A DNA stretch of 64,000 nt, from the NCBI GenBank assembly GCA_036927565.1, contig JAYESD010000001.1:279569560-279633559 (forward strand). The letters are read 5' to 3'. Position numbers and translations under genes: made by a program. The stretch is from Tuctoria greenei. Taxonomy: Eukaryota; Streptophyta; Magnoliopsida; Poales; Poaceae. How positions within the stretch are numbered: the first letter of the stretch is position 1; each line of letters opens with the position of its first letter. This document shows positions 10,001 to 20,431 of the stretch, piece by piece. The notes under the pieces are model-generated. The model searched no databases and was not told where the DNA came from. It was given only the letters and a program-made list of their open reading frames with translations.

Positions 10001-10571
10001 TGTCTCTGATGAGTTCTTCGAAAGTTTTGTACATAGCTCGTACAAAAGTGGAAGCTGCATTCTTGAGACCAAACGGCATGGCTGTGTAACAATACAATCC
10101 ATCCACTGTGATGAATGAAGTATGCTCTTCATCCTCCCTAGACATCCTGATTTGATGATATCCAGAATATGCGTCTAGAAAACACAGTAACTCGCACCCG
10201 GAGGTGGAATCCACTATATGATCTATTCTAGGTAGTGGGAATGGATCTTTTGGACATGCCTTATTCAGTGTGGTGTAGTCGATGCACATCCGAAGTTTCC
10301 CGCCGGCCTTGGGCACAACGACTGGGTTCGCCAGCCATTTTGGATGGAAGACTTCTCGGATAAATCCGGCTTCAAGCAACTTCTTCACTTCTTGTCGGAT
10401 GAAGTTCTGTCGCTCTACAGATTGCTTCCGAGGTTTCTGATGCACAGGCCGAGCATCGGGGTAAATCTTCAGATTGTGCTCAATCACTTCCCTGGGGATC
10501 CCAGGCATTTGTGACGGTTGCCAAGCAAATACGTCAATGTTAGCCCGGAGGAAAGTGATGTGCGCGAGTTC
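7029..10571 (-). CDS. pol: A1 pol: reverse transcriptase, two RNase H domains, integrase
   Basis: Open from the TAG at 10572-10574 to 7029; the first ATG is at 10508 and residues are counted from it. Reverse transcriptase is about 50-230, with the YIDD catalytic box near 172. A gypsy-type RNase H follows (about 290-500) but is split by an insert of about 85 residues of Pro/Asp/Ser/Gly/Arg/Val repeats (about 343-427). A second, archaeal-type RNase H (WTLYFDGS, then NNMAEYEA) covers about 550-680, a hallmark of the Tat lineage. Integrase has the zinc-binding HHCC region (about 806-855) and the catalytic triad at WGMDILGP (878), ITDNGTQF (938) and NGQAERAN (973). It is in the same frame as gag-protease, separated by one stop codon. 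Domain order is as expected for Ty3/Gypsy. Confidence 0.95.
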   Translation of the reverse strand, partial: ELAHITFLRANIDVFAWQPSQMPGIPREVIEHNLKIYPDARPVHQKPRKQSVERQNFIRQEVKKLLEAGFIREVFHPKWLANPVVVPKAGGKLRMCIDYTTLNKACPKDPFPLPRIDHIVDSTSGCELLCFLDAYSGYHQIRMSREDEEHTSFITVDGLYCYTAMPFGLKNAASTFVRAMYKTFEELIRDIVEVYIDDIVVKIKNKESLLNTLQAVFDKLRATRTKLNPDKCVFGVSSGKLLGFLVSHRGIEANPAKIKAIEDMRPPTRIKDVQKLTGCLAALSRFISRLAERALPFFKLLRKSGPFQWSEEAEKAFQELKQFLTTLPVLVAPNPGEPLLLYISATDEVVSMVLVAEKPELPNTQESRPLREGPEVLESGSGSQLPDSNPQEAPSEDPDPSKRVQVISEEAPGFSTQNPEVPEENPDPSERVWINEEEAPDPSGRVRTIQRPVYFFSEVLHDAKTRYLEVHKLLYAVLIASRKLRHYFQAHKVSVVTSYPLRAILHNPNSTGNIAKWAAELAEFDLEFIPRQAIKSQALADFVAEWTPSPLNPGGPSEQKTEPQVPTFTKPHWTLYFDGSMQKQGAGAGILLLAPTGEKVKYMVHLDFKATNNMAEYEALIYGLKVALSYGVKQLLVKGDSQLVIKQVKGECSCNNLQLAAYLLEVQRLQKDFEVLDLHHVQRAHNAEADELSTKASTGAPAPDGTFVRRLSKLTVQPAELNEGGEISIPKLTVPMALLPWQPSRVVGAAGSSEQPSTQDSNAQVSSDAWISEIRSYLKDNILPDDDVSADRVVRLAKRYTLVEGDLYRRGANGILMRCITREEGCEILVEIHGGECGNHASSRTLVGKAFRHGFYWPTALQDATELVKKCKACQFHAKQIHTPAQSLQMIPTTWPFAVWGMDILGPFPRAVGGYKFLYVAIDKFTKWPEATPVVTINKQSAINFLQSIVSRFGVPNKIITDNGTQFTSSAFQGYCEDLGIQVCYASVAHPASNGQAERANAEILKGLKTRTYERLKKHEANWIEDLPPTLWANRTSPSRATGETPFFLVYGAEAILPPEITLGSLRVRTFNEAAQDQLRREDLDLLEEGRCQAAVRNARYRQALRRYHQRHVHNRQLEEGDLVLRRILSREGQNKLSPGWEGPFRVIKVSRPGSVRLATEDGTPLPNPWNIEHLRKFYT
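9229..9472 (-). repeat. Palindromic repeat insert in the A1 RNase H coding region
   Basis: Four roughly 24-bp units near 9229, 9272, 9356 and 9449 have arms CCGGACCC/GGGTCCGG (with variants) around a TCCCGGAG-like centre. On the minus strand each is read in frame as a DPSGRV-type peptide, so the insert does not break pol. A2 has the equivalent block at about 31990-32275. Confidence 0.85.
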
Positions 10572-10574
10572 CTA
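10572..10574 (-). other. In-frame TAG between protease and reverse transcriptase
   Basis: Minus-strand TAG sits between ...GGLNDK and ELAHITFLRAN, with the same frame on both sides. It may be a nonsense mutation or a read-through site; A2's matching region is outside the window. Confidence 0.85.
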
Positions 10575-12986
10575 TTTGTCATTCAACCCACCCGATATGC
10601 GGGTGGTTTGAGTGACATCGGAACCAATTTGGACGACTTTGACGGGGATGTCGGTGTCGCCGCTTGGCTGCACACGGGGAGCAGAGGTTGAGCCTCGTTG
10701 CCGAATGCTCGGAGGTTTTGGAGCTTGCCCCTGTCTGGAGTCCTCCTCTTGCGCAGTGGTGAGTGCATGGAGCTCCTCCAGAGCAGTTACTCCGGCGGTG
10801 CGATCTCCACGAATCCGGAGAACGCCTGCTGGTGTTGGCATCTTCAACACCAAATATCCATAATGAGCAGCTGCCATAAATTTGTATAGGGCAGGTCTAC
10901 CCAAGATGGCGTTGAATGGTAAGTTGATCTGAGCGACGTCGAAGACCAACTTCTCGGTGCGGTACTTCTCCCGTGTCCCGAAGGTAACGGGGAGAATTAT
11001 AGCTCCCGGACCTACTCCGGAGAATGGTCGAGAGGGCTGAAGATCCGAAGGTCGAAGCTGAAGTTTGGTAAAAGCTTCAAAGCTTATAAGGTTCAGCCCC
11101 GAACCTCCATCCACCATAACATGATGGAGCTGGATGTTGTTGATGGTGGGAGATACCATCAAGGGTAATTGGCCAGCTCCGACCATGCTTTGAGGACAGT
11201 CCGAAGCATCAAAAGTGATGGGTGTGTCCATCCACTTTCGATGTGGCTCCGGTCTAGCTGTAGGAGCTACAGCAGCCATATCTCGCCGCATAGTCTTGAT
11301 GACACGACGAGAAGTGATGTCCCATGATCCACCAAAGATGGTGTTCATGGTTTTCCGACGCTCGTTGTCGGAGACGTCAGAGTCATCGTCGACGGAGGTG
11401 TAGACGGCTTTCAGGACCTTTTTGGGGTCCTGAAACCCTAACTCCTCTTCAGCCGGAGCTTCGTCAACCTTCTGTTTTCCCTCCCTCTGTCGGAAAGGAG
11501 ACCCTTCCCGGCGCTTGTTGTAGCGCTCGGCAAGGTTTTGGACCTCCCGGCAGTCTTCCAGCCTGTGGCTGCCCGTTTTGTGAATGGGGCACCACATTTT
11601 GGATTTGCCGCCGTCTTCGGAAGACGGTCGAGGTCGCTTCTCGGGGCGTGGCCCCCGGCCACCAGGAGTTGCAGTGGCTGCAACGTTGGATGTGCCGGCC
11701 GACGGCTTCTTCTTGCCGTTGGTCTTCTTTTTCTTCTTGCCACTCCCGGAGGTAGCGGCTTTTTCTTTGGAGGATTTTTTGTGATCCTCCAAGGCTGGTT
11801 TGGAGTGCATTTCACGGCCCTCCGCAGCTCTGGCACATTTGTCTGCCAAGCTGAAGAGCTCCGTGACGCTGGTGATCTCTTTGATCGCCAGCTTCTCCAA
11901 CATCTTCTTGTCTCGTACACCCTGTCTGAATGCCACAGTGACAGAAGCGCTTGAGATAGAAGGGATTGTGTTGCATACCTGAGAGAACCTCTGGATGAAT
12001 GACCGCAAAGATTCCCCCCCTTTTTGCACGACCGCAAAAAGGTCTAGTTCAGTGCCCGGTACGGTGTATGAACTCCCGAAGTTGGCAGTGAACTGACGGC
12101 ACAGCTCCTCCCAACTGTCGATAGAGTTGGGTGGAAGGCTCATAAACCAGGACCTGGCGGTCCCAGTTAAGGCCACTGGAAAGTAGTTGGCCATTACGGC
12201 CTCGTTTCCTCCAGCTGCTAAAATTGCAGTGGAGTATATCTGCAGAAATTCTATGGGGTTGACAGTCCCGTCGAATTTTTCCGGCAAGTGTGGCCGGAAC
12301 TTCTGTGGCCATCTAACCATGCGCAGGTGCATGGCTAGGGCGGAACAGCCTCCTCCTACTCCTTCCAGAGTAGAAAGGTCTTGAGCATCCCGTCTTTCTC
12401 GAGCTCGCTCGATATGGACACGACCATCCGGTTGGCGGTATCGGCGATCAAGCTCCGCCCGGAGGTCATGTGTCGAAAGCCGAGATACCGTATGGGTGCG
12501 TCGTGCCCCAGAGGGCAACGACGTCACTTGCTGTGACGCAGCTCGTCTTCGGTTGTTGGAGACATGCGGACCAAGTCTTCCAGACAACATCCGTCGCTGT
12601 GACGGGGCTCGCCCAGAAGGAGGAGGACCCTGGTTGTTGAGGCGTTCGGCCACTGCTGCGACCAAATGCTCAACATCAGCCCTTCATTGCTCCATGGCAT
12701 CTTGAGATGCATCCGGAGGTGGTGGTCGCTGGAGAAGAGCACGCGCTGCATGGAGCGCGTGTTCTGGGTTGTCATGACTTGCCGGCGCAGTATGTGACGC
12801 CGGCGCACCATCATGTTGCCCGGCACGTTTTGCCGGAGAGGATGGTGGTGGTGGGAGTGTGACTCCCGCCGGTGCTGAGGCTCCTGCTGGTGGCTGCATG
12901 TTGGAGGGATTGCCCCCGACAGCCTGAGCAGCAGGTTGCCCATTGGATGATCCAGCCGCAGAATTCACCATTCTTGAAAATCTCAT
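10572..12986 (-). pseudogene. gag-pro: A1 gag-protease, one premature stop
   Basis: The ATG at 12986 lies just after the primer binding site; the frame runs 804 codons to the TAG at 10572. A TGA at 12684-12686 interrupts it about 100 residues in, consistent with CGA to TGA decay; an internal ATG at 12665 reopens it. Residues about 1-100 are Ala/Pro/Gly-rich. The capsid-like gag region is about 240-300 (WEELCRQFTANF). A zinc-knuckle variant CPIHKTGSHRLEDC (CX2HX4HX4C) is near 465-478. The aspartic protease has its active site at VDGGS (about 625) followed by NAILGRPALYKF. The product would form the virus-like particle and process the polyprotein. Frame and order match pol downstream. Confidence 0.9.
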
Positions 12987-12989
12987 GCG

Positions 12990-13007
12990 CCCCTACCTGG
13001 CGCGCCA
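12990..13007 (-). other. A1 primer binding site
   Basis: Minus-strand TGGCGCGCCAGGTAGGGG starts 2 nt inside the 5' LTR end at 13010. The TGG start (complement of tRNA CCA) marks it as a tRNA primer site. I do not assign the tRNA with confidence. Confidence 0.85.
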
Positions 13008-13009
13008 AC

Positions 13010-13863
13010 TGTCGACTGTTGGAGTCGGCAGATCTCCTGACACTACTAAAGTGTTGAAGGAGTTTGTAGTTCGGTGTGGGCGCGCGGAGACTCAAGAAGG
13101 TGAATCACGATTGGACACGAGAGACACAGTGGTTTACGTGGTTCGGGCCGCCTGAGCGTAATACCCTACCCCACAGGTGTGTGGTGTTGTATTAGTTTAT
13201 GTATGAAAGCTCACATCAATGCGTGTGTGCCTGAGAGCGTTCGAGAGCCTCCTCCTCGTGTATCGTCGGTCTGTCCTTTTATAGTACAAGGACAAACCGT
13301 TACAAGTTAGCCTGGCCCGACATGTGGCCCCGGCGGTTACTAGTATTGATACACGATTAATTGTTGTTAATAACCCTGTAACGGGCTCCGACAGTGCCGT
13401 TACAGGTGTTAAGATTGTCCGATTAAGTGTCATTAACATGGAATTAATGACAATTAATCGGGTCTTGAAGTCCGTGGCTATCCTTTGAAGATCCGGAGTC
13501 GTTACAATGTCTTCCGGAGGTTTGAGGCGGCCAGCTCCGACGTTTGGACACGTGGCAGCTCCAGAGCTTGCTTGTGGGAAGCGGGAAGCTCCGGGGTGGC
13601 CTGGCACGTGTCAGGTCCGGAGCTTCTCTCGGTCAGGGGTTAAGTCCGGAGGTGCCGTTTCGGTACCTAGCCCGGAGCTTCACCCTTGTGGGTAGTAGCT
13701 CCGGTCTGGCAGTACACGTGGCAACCTAGGGGTTAACCATGTTGGAGAAGCAGGTCCGGTTATGTCTGACAAGTGGGCCTCCGAGGGTCTTCAATTTGAG
13801 TAGACGTCCTTCCCTTGAGATCTTTGTAACCTCAGGGGGTGTATGGTTTTTAGGGTACCGACA
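13010..13863 (-). mobile_element. A1 5' LTR
   Basis: 854 bp, TGTCGACTG to GGTACCGACA, partner of 927-1780. On the minus strand the TATA box TATAAAAGG is at 13275-13283, with three ACGT-core boxes upstream in element sense (near 13551, 13603 and 13713). Confidence 0.95.
13275..13283 (-). promoter_or_regulatory. TATA box of the A1 5' LTR
   Basis: TATAAAAGG on the minus strand, matched in every A-family LTR here (for example CTATAAAAGG near 49935 in the solo LTR). It sets the U3/R position of the element's genomic RNA promoter. Confidence 0.7.
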
Positions 13864-16800
13864 AAGTCCATTCCAATTTCTTCCCACTTCCATTTCGGGA
13901 TCTTCAATGGTTGCAATAATCCAGCTGGCCTTTGATGTTCTGCCTTGACTCGTTGACACACATCACATAATGCCACATATTCAGCTATGTCCTTCTTCAT
14001 GCTATCCCACCAATAGCAAGTCTTCAAGTCTTTGTACATCTTCGTACAACCAGGGTGCATCGAGTACGGTGAGTCATGTGTCTCCCTTAATATTGTCTCC
14101 CGAATATGCTTTACATTAGGCACAACAATCCTCTTACCAAGCCATAGAGTGCCATGTTCGTCTTCATCAAATCTGAATTCTCTCCCTTCTTCGGTCCTTT
14201 CCTTGATTTCCTGAATTTCCTCATCCTTGGTCTGTGCCTCTCGAATTTCTTGCTCCAAGGTTGGGTTTAACTCCATCATCTCCATCTCATTTACAAACCC
14301 GAGGTTCAACCCTTCGAACTCCTTACATAACTCAGATGGTAACTCTCGAACTGTGAGTTGATGACTTACTCCTTTTCTACTCAAAGCATCGGCCACTACA
14401 TTGGCTTTTCCCGGATGATAGTTGATCCCCAAATCATAATCTTTGATGAGGTCCAACCATCTCCGTTGCATCAAGTTCAGATCCGTTTGTGTGAAAATAT
14501 ACTTCAAACTCTTATGATCCATATAAATTTCACATCTATGTCCAAGGATATAGTGTCTCCAAATCTTCAATGCATGTACCACACCTGCGAGTTCTAAATC
14601 ATGCCTTGGGTAATTCTGCTCATGTTTCTTCAATTGTCTTGACGCATAGGCGACCACTTGACCTTCTTGCATCAATACGCATCCAAGTCACTGTCTCGAT
14701 GCGTCGCAATAAATATCAAAACTCTTGCTCACATCCGGCAGTACCAAAACTGGGGCTCTTGTCAACCTCTTCTTCAACTCCTCAAAACTGTTTTGACAAG
14801 CTTGAGTCCATTGGAAAACCTTTCCCTTCATTAGCAATTCCGTCATTGGCTTGGCTATCTTGGAAAATTCCTTGATGAATCTACAGTAATATCCAGCCAT
14901 CCCAAGGAAACTCCTTATTTCCTTTATATTTTGCGGCGGTTCCCACTTCAACACGCCTCTCACTTTTCTGGGGTCAACCGATACTCCTCCTCCTGAGATT
15001 ATTTGACCCAAAAAGCGAGACCTCTTTCAACCAAAATTGGCACTTGTTGAACTTGGCATACAATTGATGCTCTCTCAATTTCTATAGCGTAAGACTCAAG
15101 TGTTCCTCATGTTCCTTCTCATCCTTCGAGTAGATCATAATGTCATCAATAAACACCACAACGAACTTATCCAAGTACTCCATGAAGACCTTATTCATGA
15201 GGTATATAAAGTACGCATGAGCGTTTGTCAATCCAAATGACATGACGGTGTACTCATAGGACCCATAGCGCGTCCTAAAAGCTGTCTTGGGTATGTCCGA
15301 TGGTCTAATCTTCATTTGAAAGTATCCCGACCTCAAATCAATCTTAGAGAAGATACAAGCACCCTTCATCTGATCAAACAAGTATTCTTGCGTGGCAAGG
15401 TGTACTTGTTCTTGATGGTCACCTCGTTGAGAGCTCTGTAATCCACACACATCCTTTGGGTTCCATCCTTCTTGTCCACCAACAGCACGGGTGCTCCCCA
15501 AGGTGAAGAACTTGGGCGAATAAAACCTTTCTGAAGTTGCTCTTGGATTTGCTTCTTAAGCTCCACTAATTCCAAAGGAGGCATCCTATACGACCTCTTA
15601 GCTATAGGTGCAGTTCCAGGTATTAAATTAATAACAAACTCAATGTCTTGATCAGGTGGCATACCTGGCAACTCATGTGAAAAAACATCCAAAAATTCAC
15701 ACACCACCGGAATCTCCTCAATTGCGGCACCGTCCATATGATTCAACTCCAATTGCTTCGATGTGGTTTAAGATGCTTCAAATTCTACGGTGATCCCTTC
15801 TTCATTGGTAAACTTCACCGTCTTCGTGGCACACTCAATAACTCCATTGTGCTTCCTCAGCCAGTCCATACCAAGTATAATGTCCAATCCTTGAGAGTCC
15901 AAAACAATGAGGTTGGCGGAGAAGTCTACCCCCCTTATTCTAAGGCTTACTTTTGGACATACTATATTTGTCCTCATATCTCCTCCAGGAGACTTAACCA
16001 ATAGAGTAAACTTCATATGAGAGATAGGCAAACTATACTTGGCAACATACTTCGGTGCAATGAATGAATGCGATGCTCCAGAATCAAACAACATAGTCGT
16101 GGGGTTGGAGTTGGCAAGAAACATACCAATGACCACGTCATCCGCTTGTTGAGCATCCTCCGTAGAGACATGGTTCACGTTGCCACGAGCAAAATTCTGT
16201 TGTCCACGGTTCCCTTGTGGGTGTCCTCCATTGGGTCTTGGGTTTTGCCTCGGTGCATTACTTCCTTGACCAAGGCCTGACTTAGGACATTGGTACGCAA
16301 AGTGTCCAGCTTCTCCACAAGTATAGCACTTCTTAACTCCACCATAATTATTGGGACGAGCTTGGTTTTGAACATTGGCACCAGGAAAGTTAGCACGAGG
16401 TGCAAAAGGCATTGGAGGCCTAGGTGCTTGCATGACAGGGCGCTGCTGCACAAACTGAGTTGGGCGTGGTGCAAATCCAGAGCATTGAGCAGGAATAGAG
16501 GAGCTGTAATATGGCGCATTGGGCGGCGCAAAGCAAGGGCGCACATTACTCCCTTGTTGCTACCCTTGATATGACGCCTTCCTCTTGTTATCTTGTTCCA
16601 TCTCACGAATCTTGTTCTCAACCACAATTGCTTTGTCCACAAGCTTCTTAAAATTGGCATAATTACAGTTGAGTAGTTGCACTTGGATTTCATTGTTGAG
16701 GTATCTCATGAACAAGTATTGCTTCCGGCTGTCCTGACTAACATCCTCAGGCGCATATCTTGAGAGTTGAGTGAACTTATTGAGATATTCACTCACGCTT

Positions 16801-17348
16801 GATCTTCCTTGCCTTAAGTTCTAAAATTCTTGCCTTTTCAAAATCATAACACCTTCCGACACATAATGAGAACAAAAGCTCTCTTTGAATTCGGCCCAAG
16901 TAATTCTCTCTTGGTTCTCATGAGCATTGCATAAAGAATCCCACCAATCTGCAGCTGCTCCAACTAGTTGATAAGAAGCAAATAATACCTTCTCCTGGTC
17001 ACTGCATTGGACAATAGCTAGTTTCTTCTCCACGGACTTGAGCCAATCATTCGCATCCATAGGGTTAGCAGCTTGAAAAAAGGTCGGTGGCCTAGTCCTC
17101 ATAAATTCTCCCAACCGGTTATGAGGAGGCGGGGGTGGCGGTGGAGGCATGTGGGGCTGACTGTTGTTATTGCCAGCCTGCAGCTGTCCTATAGTTTGTA
17201 TCATGGTCTGCATGAGCTGGTTTTGCATAGCCAATAGCTGCTCAATGTTGATAGCTATCTGAGTAGATCCTTGTCCAATGTTGTTCTGAGGCACTCCATT
17301 GTTCTCCTCCTCATCATTGCCATCCCTCTGGTTGCGAGTCCTCACCAT
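13864..17348 (-). pseudogene. gag-pol: Chromovirus B1 gag-pol, broken
   Basis: Minus-strand gag-pol of a Tekay-type Ty3/Gypsy element, starting at ATG 17348 (MVRTRNQRDG, as in B2). In order: gag; CCHC zinc knuckle (CYTCGEAGHFAYQC, about 16290-16330); protease DSGASHSF (about 16070); reverse transcriptase with VFIDDI (about 15130-15150); RNase H; and integrase HHCC (CDVCQRVKAEHQ) ending at GMDF, where A1 is inserted. The rest of the integrase core is at 644-926. The frame is broken several times, with in-frame stops near 14685, 15765, 16560 and 16815 and frameshifts near 15050 and 15400. B2 supplies the intact comparison. It could not make functional protein. Confidence 0.93.
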
Positions 17349-17618
17349 CTGAAGAAAAGCAATAGGTAAGAATTAGAAAACGTCCCCAACTATATGCATC
17401 AAGGGATATGAAACTAAACAACTAGCTACACTAGCCTAGGTGGACATGGCAATGCTAAAGCAGCCCAAAATCCTCTATTAAGCACACAAGCAACCAATTT
17501 ATATAGCAACAGCACACCAAGCAAAAACACATCGATTCCTGAGTGCTCCTATGTGCTCTAAAGTGTCCATTCTATCTAGGCTGCATCCTATGGTCAACCT
17601 GTGGCTTTGATCTCAATC
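17349..17618 (-). other. B1 leader with decayed primer binding site
   Basis: Untranslated leader between 5' LTR and gag, homologous to 44874-45143 in B2. The initiator-Met tRNA site at 17602-17615 has three changes from B2's TGGTATCAGAGCCA. Confidence 0.85.
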
Positions 17619-20431
17619 TGTGACGCCCGGTTCCGAAAAATGAATCAAGCTAACGCATATGTGTGCCCAGGATGTTCAACACACATACACGAGTGCAGTC
17701 ACAAAAGTGTACACAGAAAATTACCACAGAACAAGATTAATTAACCAAATTTTATTAAACAAACCATATTATCCTCAAATACAAACTCTAATGAATATTG
17801 ATGACAAGTTTGACTAATGCAATAGAAATAAACTAAATAAGCAAACTAAACAGCTAGGCAACATAAGCAATAGGGTATAGCGTAGCTCCATGCAACACCA
17901 CAGGCAAAGCTGACGGTAGACACGGCCTAGAACTCCGCATTATCGCCATTAAACTCCCAATCCTGACCTGCAACTGTTGGGGGGGGGGGGTTGCAAGAGT
18001 GAGTACATATCGTACTCAGCAAGTGTGGAAAGTATGATATGTGGCTGATTCAAATGACGACAGTAATAATGGCTGAGTGTTGAAAAGTACATTAAAACGT
18101 CTGAAAAGCAATATACATCATGTATGTGAAATAAACCCATCATAATCATAGGTAATATCATAATACCAATCTGAATTCACCACCATCATCAATAATTCCA
18201 GATTTCACCATTTGCCAATAACCATATTCAATACCAGAAACTAATCCATAACCATCCATAATCATAATACCAACCATAACCATCCTAAATCCCAATTTTC
18301 CTCTAATCATGGAAGTTGTCCAGGTGCTCATAACCGGGAGCACGACTATCATGATAGTTTTAGACACACTCTGCAGAGTTTGTACTGCTTTACCCACGTG
18401 TTTGTGATTTCATCACCTGTGGGCGACTAAAGAACCTCCCTTATGCCAATTACACTTCCTTTGGTGTACGGCCAAGAGATCACAAAATAACCTTTACAAA
18501 GGGATTACTATCCTGTTTAGACCCCACTGAGGTTTCACCGGTGGCGATGTCTCCCATAGAGCACATCTTCAACCAAGGGCCCCCTCTTGAGCCATTCGGA
18601 TCTCAGGGTAGTCCCACCAACCATCAACAAATCCAATCTGACTACCCCTTCCCCGAGCATCCACAATGGTCCAAACAGCACTAGCAAAGCCCTAATTAAT
18701 CAGCTATGCCGCACCCATACTTGGCCTCGTGGTGGCACTGTAGTCCTGACTTATTCTCGCATGAACCGTTCCTTAGATCTAAAGCAAGCAAACCACCATA
18801 CATCCAACCCATCCACATACCAGGCTTGCTTAGATCACCCATTACCATGTCATATTAACCAGTTCATGTTAACCAGAATATTATTAATGCATAATTGAAT
18901 GTGTAGTGTTGTTATGCCATCCCAATTAATTAAGTGAAGCAAAAAGGTAAAAAGACCTTCTCGACTCTCTACCATAAATTCTAGGCGACAAGGGTGGTCA
19001 AACAACGCTAGTAAACTTCCTACCATAGGATTCCCATCAAATTGACACAAGCATGCAATTTGCAAACAAACCATTTATTTTTAAAATAGGATCAATATGC
19101 TTCAAGGACACTTGCCTTGCTATTGCGGTTGATTAGGGTCAAGGCCTTCAAACTCTTGGTGCTGTAGATCCTCCGCGGCACTCTCTAACGCAAATCCATC
19201 TAATCCACACAATAAACATACAAGACAAAAAACACAATCAAAGAGTGCACAAATATTACTCAATATGACATGACATGCATGATTAATGCAAATGCAAGGT
19301 AAAACTTGTTAATAGATTGCTTTTGATGATCACTAACTAGTTCTAATAGTTTTTAACAAGTTTATACAGGTTTGGAGTTTATTAGATCAAATTTTAGAAT
19401 CAATTCAACACAATTTAGTCAGCAAAATCGGACTAGTCTGCAGAAGGCCGGACTAGTCCGCACTTCGCAGAACTAGTGAACTAGGGTTTTCTAGATCGAC
19501 GTGAATTCGGAGGTTAGAGATCAAATTCACGTAAGAAAAAGAGAATAGAAGGTATACCAGGTGTTTAGAACTCCAATGAATCAAGAAACCTGGAGGCAAC
19601 ACTTGGATCATGATGATCTAGGGTTGGTGATGAACTTGGAGATGAATTGGTGATGAGGAACGAAACTTGGTGGAGATCTTGATCCTCTTTCGTTTCCTCC
19701 TCCTCTTCTTCTTGCTTGGGATCTTCTCCTCCCTCCTTGGTGGTGGCTCTCCACGAACTAGGGTTTGGGTGGGGTGGAAAAGTGGCAAATAGATGTCAAG
19801 CCAAGGGGTGGGGTTGTTTATATAGAGGTGGAGGCTAGGGTTAGATGGATTTCGAGTTTGAGAGGAGTAGAGGCCGGTTTAGAGTCCCACATGGGCTCTA
19901 AAAGAGTTAGGCATGACGTCCCTAGGCCCACTTAACGTGAAACCCAAGAAACAAGTCGTAAAACAAAAGATCAACTCGAAGTCGCAAAATATCGAACAAG
20001 TCCGAAAAGAACCGGACTAGTCCGAAGTTGTCCAGAGAGAAAATCGGACAAGTCTGGCCTAAAATCGGATAAGTCCGACTTTAGACAGAGAGGAAATCAG
20101 ACAAGTCTGCTGGAACACTGGACTAGTCCAGGGACTTAGCAAATTTTCAAGGATTCTTGGAATATCGGACTAGTCCGCACAAAATCGGACAAGTCCGAAA
20201 GTTTCCAGAGGAAAAATCGGACTAGTCTGCAGCAAAAACGGACTAGTCCGTTTTTAGTCAGAGAGAAATTGGACTAGTCCTCAGTAAAATCGGACTAGTC
20301 CGCACTTTCCTGCATTTTAAGTGCGGTTTTGTTCCAAATCAATTTTAAACTCGTTCCTCTTTATGTGGGTTAATGTTAAACATGTATATGAGTGTATGTA
20401 GGGCATGATGCATGAAAATGAGGGTATTACA
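17619..20431 (-). mobile_element. B1 5' LTR
   Basis: 2813 bp, TGTGACGCCC to GGTATTACA on the plus strand, homologous throughout to the B2 LTRs. A palindrome array (CGGACTAGTCCG and CGGACAAGTCCG variants) occupies about 19992-20302, on the upstream side (element sense) of a CTATATAAAC TATA box near 19818-19827. A run of 12 G lies near 17978. It directly abuts Sirevirus C1 LTR sequence at 20432; B1's own 3' LTR is outside the window. Confidence 0.93.
19992..20302. repeat. Palindrome array in the B1 LTR
   Basis: About a dozen CGGACTAGTCCG/CGGACAAGTCCG units, several with one or two substitutions, separated by irregular 10-50 bp linkers that include CCAGAG and GTCAGAGAG. Confidence 0.9.

Larger units (their letters stand above)
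927..13863 (-). mobile_element. A1: complete Tat-lineage Ty3/Gypsy retrotransposon
   Basis: Two 854-bp LTRs (927-1780 and 13010-13863) flank an interior with primer binding site, gag-protease, pol and polypurine tract on the minus strand, plus an extra gene on the plus strand between pol and the 3' LTR. The target duplication is AAGTC. The Tat assignment rests on the second, archaeal-type RNase H domain before integrase and on the antisense extra gene. By eye the LTRs differ at about nine sites (roughly 1%), so the insertion is fairly young. It lies inside the integrase of chromovirus B1. Two in-frame stops in gag-pol and one in the antisense gene suggest that this copy is no longer autonomous. 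Confidence 0.95.
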
